Below are positions 5,720-8,809 of a stretch of DNA of 8,809 nt, one piece after another. Location of the stretch: NCBI GenBank assembly GCA_001803565.1, contig MHDQ01000050.1:1-8809 (forward strand), written 5' to 3'. Made by a program: the position numbers and the translations under genes. Below the pieces are notes generated by a model. The model worked only from the letters and a program-made list of their open reading frames with translations, was not told where the DNA came from and ran no database searches. How positions within the stretch are numbered: position 1 is the stretch's first letter; the number at the start of each line of letters is the position of its first letter. The stretch comes from Nitrospinae bacterium RIFCSPLOWO2_12_FULL_45_22 (GTDB lineage: Bacteria > 2-12-FULL-45-22).

Positions 5720-7084
5720 TTGAGCCCTTTGAAGATTAATTATACCTGTCAGGGTTGTGGTTATATGGCCCCGAAATGGCTGGGGCGATGTCCTGACTGT
5801 GGAGAATGGAATACCTTTGTCGAAGAAAAAGAGGCCCCAGCAAAAGCCGCTAAGGAATATAGGAGAGGGCAAACATCCAGTCGCTCACCTGTCCCGATAA
5901 CCCAGGTCTCTGGTCAGGAAGAAGACCGGCTAGCAGTGGGTATGCCCGAATTTGACCGGGTATTAGGTGGCGGTATTGTCCCGGGCTCTGTAGTATTGAT
6001 CGGGGGTGACCCCGGGATAGGCAAATCTACCTTATTGCTCCAGTTGTCGGGTAAGATAACTGCTGGGAGCAGTACTATCCTCTATGTTACTGGAGAAGAG
6101 TCTACCAGCCAGACCCGCCTGAGGGCCAATCGCCTGGGTGCCCTTTCTGATAATCTCTATTTATTGGCGGAGACCTGCCTGGAGGATATTATTCCCCATA
6201 TTGAGCAGCTCCGGCCTGCGGCCGTTATTATTGACTCTATCCAGACTATATATACCCAGCAATTGCCTTCCACACCGGGTAGTATAGGTCAGGTACGGGA
6301 AGTAGCGGCAGAGCTGATGGGCCTGGCTAAGGGCTGGCAGATACCTATCTTCCTCATTGGTCATGTTACTAAAGAAGGGGCTATAGCTGGACCTAAAGCC
6401 CTGGAGCACATGGTAGATACGGTATTATATTTTGAAGGGGAGCGGGGCCACTCCTTTCGTATCTTACGGGCGGTAAAAAATCGCTTCGGTTCGACTAACG
6501 AGATAGGGGTCTTTGAGATGGGGAGTAACGGCTTAGTAGAAGTCAGTAACCCCTCAGAGATATTTTTGGCAGAACGGCCCAAGGGGGCTTCAGGTTCTAT
6601 AGTGGTCTCGAGTGTAGAAGGTACCCGCCCTATCCTGGTAGAATTGCAGGCCCTGGTTACTCCTACCAACCTCGGTACTCCCCGGAGGATGGTTACCGGC
6701 TTGGATTATAATCGCGTTGCCTTGATGATTGCGGTTTTAGAGAAGCGTGCTGGCTTCCACCTCTTTGGCGAGGACATCTTTCTAAATATTGCTGGTGGTG
6801 TAAAGATAGAAGAGCCAGCCGTAGACTTGGGCATTGCCCTGGCTATTGCCTCCAGCTTCCGGGATAAACCTATTGATAACCATACAGTAGCTATCGGTGA
6901 AGTGGGCCTGACTAGTGAAGTTAGGGGAGTGCCGCAACTAGAGCTCAGGGTTAGAGAGGCAGCCAAGTTGGGCTTCCAGCGGGCCATAGTTCCCCGTAGT
7001 AATATGCTAAAGCTGAAAGACCCCTTACCTATCGCTCTAGTCCCAGTAACCAATATCAAGGAGGCCCTGGAGGAACTTTTGTGA
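5720..7084 (+). CDS. radA: DNA repair protein RadA (Sms), branch-migration ATPase
   Basis: RecA-like, DnaB-like ATPase that drives branch migration and processes recombination intermediates with RecA. It has 454 residues, about the normal length. Order: C4 zinc finger (C10, C13, C24, C27 in CQGCGYMAPKWLGRCPDCGEW); linker; RecA core with Walker A GDPGIGKS (96-103), Walker B VIIDS (169-173) and the RadA-specific KNRFG motif (253-257); and a C-terminal Lon-protease-like domain (about 285-454) in which AGGVKIEEPAVDLGIALA replaces the Lon catalytic serine segment, as in other RadA proteins. The start is TTG at 5720, with AGGTGAT immediately upstream, a rather short spacing. TTG at 5729 (protein beginning MKINYTCQGC) is an equally good alternative, since an 11-nt gap follows AGGTG. 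The stop TGA overlaps the GTG start of scpA, so the two are translationally coupled. Confidence 0.96.
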   Translation: MSPLKINYTCQGCGYMAPKWLGRCPDCGEWNTFVEEKEAPAKAAKEYRRGQTSSRSPVPITQVSGQEEDRLAVGMPEFDRVLGGGIVPGSVVLIGGDPGIGKSTLLLQLSGKITAGSSTILYVTGEESTSQTRLRANRLGALSDNLYLLAETCLEDIIPHIEQLRPAAVIIDSIQTIYTQQLPSTPGSIGQVREVAAELMGLAKGWQIPIFLIGHVTKEGAIAGPKALEHMVDTVLYFEGERGHSFRILRAVKNRFGSTNEIGVFEMGSNGLVEVSNPSEIFLAERPKGASGSIVVSSVEGTRPILVELQALVTPTNLGTPRRMVTGLDYNRVALMIAVLEKRAGFHLFGEDIFLNIAGGVKIEEPAVDLGIALAIASSFRDKPIDNHTVAIGEVGLTSEVRGVPQLELRVREAAKLGFQRAIVPRSNMLKLKDPLPIALVPVTNIKEALEELL

Positions 7085-7836
7085 GCCCCAGCTCAACACC
7101 TTTCACCATAAAATTGCAGGTATTTGAAGGGCCCCTCGACTTATTACTCCACCTGATTAAGCAGAATCAAGTAGATATATACGATATTCCTATTGCCTTA
7201 ATTACTGAGCAATACGTGGAATACCTGGAGTTGATGACCCAACTGAACCTCGATTTTGCCAGTGAATTTCTCGTTATGGCAGCTACCTTGATCGAGATAA
7301 AGTCCCGGATGCTCCTCCCCGTCATACCTGACCCGGAAGGACAAATAAACCAGCAGACGGATGATCCCCGGGAAGAGCTGGTACAAAGATTACTGGAATA
7401 TCAGAAGTTTAAAGAGGCCGCTCTAGCGTTACGCAAGCATGAGGGACACCAGGCAGAAGTATTTACCCGGATAGAAGATGATAGTACAGAATCCGAAAAA
7501 GACCTCTTTCTGGATGTTAGTATGTTTGATCTCCTGGAAGCCTTCCGGCGGTTGCTGCAGGAAAAGGCCCCGGAGCAAATCAGAGAGATAACCCGAGATG
7601 AAATCCTCCTGATTGACAAGCTTAGCTATATCCTGGAGCAATTGGAAAAGAGAGGAGGCAAGCTCTCTTTCCTTTCTTTAACCGAGGGTATGAACCATAA
7701 GCTGGAATTGATCGTTACTTTCCTGGCCTTATTAGAATTGGTTCACCATAGACTGATCAAGCTCAGGCAATCCCGTCCGTTTGGCCAGATATGGATATGG
7801 AAAGATGAATCGGCAGCAAGCCAAGGGCATAATTGA
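7081..7836 (+). CDS. scpA: Segregation and condensation protein A (kleisin of SMC complex)
   Basis: Kleisin subunit that bridges the SMC heads and binds an ScpB dimer in chromosome condensation and segregation. The 251 residues begin with the hallmark FEGPLDLLLHLIKQ (15-28) and VDIYDIPIALITEQYVEYL (31-49), then the SMC-neck-binding helix FASEFLVMAATLIEIKSRM (59-77). An acidic, less conserved middle follows, and a C-terminal winged helix (about 165-245) that contacts the SMC cap. It starts with GTG at 7081 inside the radA stop (4-nt overlap GTGA), with GGAGGA at 7069-7074 and a 6-nt gap. The 3' end overlaps scpB by 32 nt. The smc gene itself is not in the window. Confidence 0.95.
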   Translation: MSPSSTPFTIKLQVFEGPLDLLLHLIKQNQVDIYDIPIALITEQYVEYLELMTQLNLDFASEFLVMAATLIEIKSRMLLPVIPDPEGQINQQTDDPREELVQRLLEYQKFKEAALALRKHEGHQAEVFTRIEDDSTESEKDLFLDVSMFDLLEAFRRLLQEKAPEQIREITRDEILLIDKLSYILEQLEKRGGKLSFLSLTEGMNHKLELIVTFLALLELVHHRLIKLRQSRPFGQIWIWKDESAASQGHN

Positions 7837-8416
7837 AACCTTACTCTTTATCTCCACCAGACCACTAACTCTGGAGCGGTTAAGAGAGGTATTTGACCGG
7901 GAGATTAACCGAGCTGCAATAAAGACTATCCTGGATGAGTTAATCGCTGAGTACCAGGGTAGGAATTTGCAACTGGTCGAGATAGGTGGTCGCTATCAGT
8001 TATGTACCCGGCCAGAGTACAGCCCCTGGATCAAGAAATTTTATCAGATAGAAAAGAGCACTAAGCTCTCGCAGGCAGCGTTAGAGACCCTGGCCATCAT
8101 TGCTTATAAGCAGCCCATTACCCGGGTAGAGATCGAGGAAATCCGGGGCGTGGAGAGTGGTGGGGTGTTACGGACGTTGCTGGAAAAGAAGCTGGTAAAG
8201 GTTTTGGGCCGTAAAAATGTCCCGGGTAAGCCTTTGATGTATGGCTCTACCTGGGAATTCTTGCAATATTTTGGCCTGAAAGACTTATCTGAACTCCCTT
8301 CTTTAAAAGATAAGGAACTTCAAGACCCGGCCGGGCCGGCGGAGTCCGTTGTCCAGCCCCTCTGCGGTGATATTAATTCCCCACAAGATATTGAGCAATT
8401 ACGAATTCCTGATTAA
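7805..8416 (+). CDS. scpB: Segregation and condensation protein B
   Basis: KITE-type partner of ScpA: a dimer with two winged-helix domains that caps the kleisin and controls SMC ATPase-driven DNA loading. The frame is open from a TTG at 7781, but the ATG at 7805 gives MNRQQAKGIIETLLFISTRP, matching the usual ScpB start, so I take it (203 residues). The first winged helix covers about 1-80. The second has the strongly conserved LSQAALETLAIIAYKQPIT (88-106) and IRGVESGGVLRTLLEKKLV (113-131), then GRKNVPGKPLMYGSTWEFLQYFGL (135-158). The C-terminal tail of about 40 residues is unconserved. The ribosome binding site is weak (GGAAAG directly before the ATG), and the 32-nt overlap with scpA suggests translational coupling. 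It is the last gene of the operon. Confidence 0.94.
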   Translation: MNRQQAKGIIETLLFISTRPLTLERLREVFDREINRAAIKTILDELIAEYQGRNLQLVEIGGRYQLCTRPEYSPWIKKFYQIEKSTKLSQAALETLAIIAYKQPITRVEIEEIRGVESGGVLRTLLEKKLVKVLGRKNVPGKPLMYGSTWEFLQYFGLKDLSELPSLKDKELQDPAGPAESVVQPLCGDINSPQDIEQLRIPD

Positions 8417-8435
8417 AATAAATATGCCTATTGAC

Positions 8436-8446
8436 TTAGCTCCTAA
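8436..8446. repeat. Outer inverted repeat, left copy (TTAGCTCCTAA)
   Basis: An exact 11-bp inverted match to TTAGGAGCTAA at 8740-8750, framing almost the whole gap after scpB. A shorter same-orientation copy, GCTCCTAAA, recurs at 8509-8517, so the word GCTCCTAA occurs three times in about 315 bp, near the ends of the inner fold-back. Confidence 0.5.
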
Positions 8447-8447
8447 A

Positions 8448-8508
8448 ATAAACTGTAACTATGCGGTTTTATTGATGAATTAGATATTTGAATAATCTGC
8501 ACAGTTTT
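8448..8508. repeat. Possible 61-bp mini-insert between 9-bp direct repeats
   Basis: GCTCCTAAA occurs at 8439-8447 and again at 8509-8517. Just inside these copies are AAACTGT (8450-8456) and its inverse ACAGTTT (8501-8507). Direct repeats outside short inverted repeats resemble a small insertion, but the 7-bp inverted repeat in A+T-rich DNA could be chance. The remaining sequence of this stretch shows no gene. Confidence 0.3.
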
Positions 8509-8539
8509 GCTCCTAAAGCCTTTACAGAAGAAGATTGAG

Positions 8540-8724
8540 CGTAACTACTCAGGTAGGCACAAAGGCACAGAGCACCAAAGGCACAAAGTCGAGAGATCTA
8601 AAGAGAATGCTAAGTTCCTATAAGGTATTTACAAAGGGGTGTGTGGACAGGTTGTGTTCTGCATTTCGGTCGTATATAACTTTGTGCCTATGTGCCTTTG
8701 TCTCTTTGTGCCTGAATAGTTACG
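8540..8724. repeat. 185-bp fold-back element with GGCACAAAG-type tandem units in both arms
   Basis: CGTAACTACTCAGG (8540-8553) matches the reverse complement of 8711-8724 at 13 of 14 bases. Inside it, 8555-8589 matches the reverse complement of 8679-8713 at 28 of 35. Each arm consists of degenerate 8-9-nt units such as AGGCACAAA, GGCACAGAG, CACCAAAG and GCACAAAG. The centre (8590-8678) is unrelated and shows no convincing gene. The outer word GCTCCTAA (8509-8516) and its inverse (8740-8747) extend the symmetry to a 239-bp unit. From memory, CACAGAGGCACAAAG-like repeats are common in the intergenic DNA of many uncultured bacteria. A 64-residue open frame across the element is an artefact of the repeat. 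Confidence 0.75.
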
Positions 8725-8739
8725 ATTGAGCTAGATTTA

Positions 8740-8750
8740 TTAGGAGCTAA
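8740..8750. repeat. Outer inverted repeat, right copy (TTAGGAGCTAA)
   Basis: The exact inverse of TTAGCTCCTAA at 8436-8446. It also pairs over 8 bp (GCTCCTAA/TTAGGAGC) with the nearer copy at 8509-8516, so it may be the true right end of the fold-back unit, with the 8436 copy belonging to another partial element. Confidence 0.5.
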
Positions 8751-8780
8751 ATGCATAAGCATTAATTTTTATTTTTTTTT
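8750..8780 (+). terminator. Weak intrinsic terminator-like hairpin with T tract
   Basis: AATGC (8750-8754) pairs with GCATT (8759-8763) around the loop ATAA, followed by a long T-rich tract (8766-8780, interrupted by one A). The stem is only 5 bp with 2 G-C pairs, so termination would be weak, though the T tract is strong. It would end transcripts coming from scpB about 330 nt upstream. Confidence 0.3.
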
Positions 8781-8781
8781 G

Positions 8782-8809
8782 TTGACATTTCTTTTATTCT
8801 GGTCTACGG
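8782..8809 (+). promoter_or_regulatory. Possible promoter -35 box at window edge
   Basis: A perfect TTGACA (8782-8787) follows a T-rich tract. At 17-nt spacing the -10 box would begin at 8805 (TACGG...) and is cut by the window end, so it cannot be confirmed. It may serve a + strand gene just beyond the window. Confidence 0.25.

Noticed and set aside
7781-7804. TTG start for scpB
   Set aside because: The ATG at 7805 matches the usual ScpB N-terminus and TTG is a weaker codon without a clear ribosome binding site.
8535-8729. 64-residue open frame on the + strand
   Set aside because: It coincides with the fold-back element. The protein is low complexity at both ends, mirrors the GGCACAAAG repeats and has no ribosome binding site.

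Overview
The window is bacterial chromosome in which every supported gene lies on the + strand. RadA and ScpA/ScpB place it in Bacteria. Starts mix ATG, GTG and TTG; several genes have strong AGGAGG-type ribosome binding sites, while others (the second antiporter and otsB) have none that I can see. Base composition is moderate, with frequent ATA, AGG and TTA codons. I cannot name a phylum. The housekeeping genes look ordinary, while the gaps between transcription units are full of different fold-back repeats, a pattern I associate with genomes of uncultured environmental bacteria (inference).

Region 1 (1-3373) is an ion-transport cluster: the 3' part of a CPA2-type Na+(K+)/H+ antiporter with an Asp-Asp ion site, a small stand-alone CBS-pair protein 2 nt downstream, and a second, complete CPA2/Kef-type antiporter carrying its own cytoplasmic RCK/TrkA-type nucleotide-binding and TrkA-C domains. 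Region 2 (3374-4407) is a repeat-bearing gap followed by an orphan trehalose-6-phosphate phosphatase (otsB). Antiporters plus trehalose synthesis suggest a pH/osmotic-stress neighbourhood (inference).

Region 3 (4408-4747) has no intact gene. It holds a roughly 108-bp fold-back element with 38-bp imperfect inverted repeats, flanked by a 9-bp direct repeat, so it looks like a MITE inserted exactly at the otsB stop codon. Next comes the decayed C-terminal piece of a PIN-domain (VapC-like) toxin gene, then a sigma70-like promoter.

Region 4 (4748-8416) looks like one operon: two MaoC/hot-dog hydratase subunits (the first lacks the catalytic His, the second has the Asp/His dyad), radA, scpA and scpB. 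Spacing tightens along it (radA/scpA overlap by 4 nt, scpA/scpB by 32 nt). A hairpin built from 7-nt units separates the two MaoC genes. The hydratase pair probably works as a heterodimer on an enoyl-CoA or enoyl-thioester; RadA acts in recombination repair; ScpAB is the kleisin/KITE part of the SMC chromosome-segregation complex.

Region 5 (8417-8809) is non-coding: nested inverted repeats around a 185-bp fold-back made of GGCACAAAG-like units, then a weak terminator-like hairpin with a T tract, and a TTGACA box close to the window edge.
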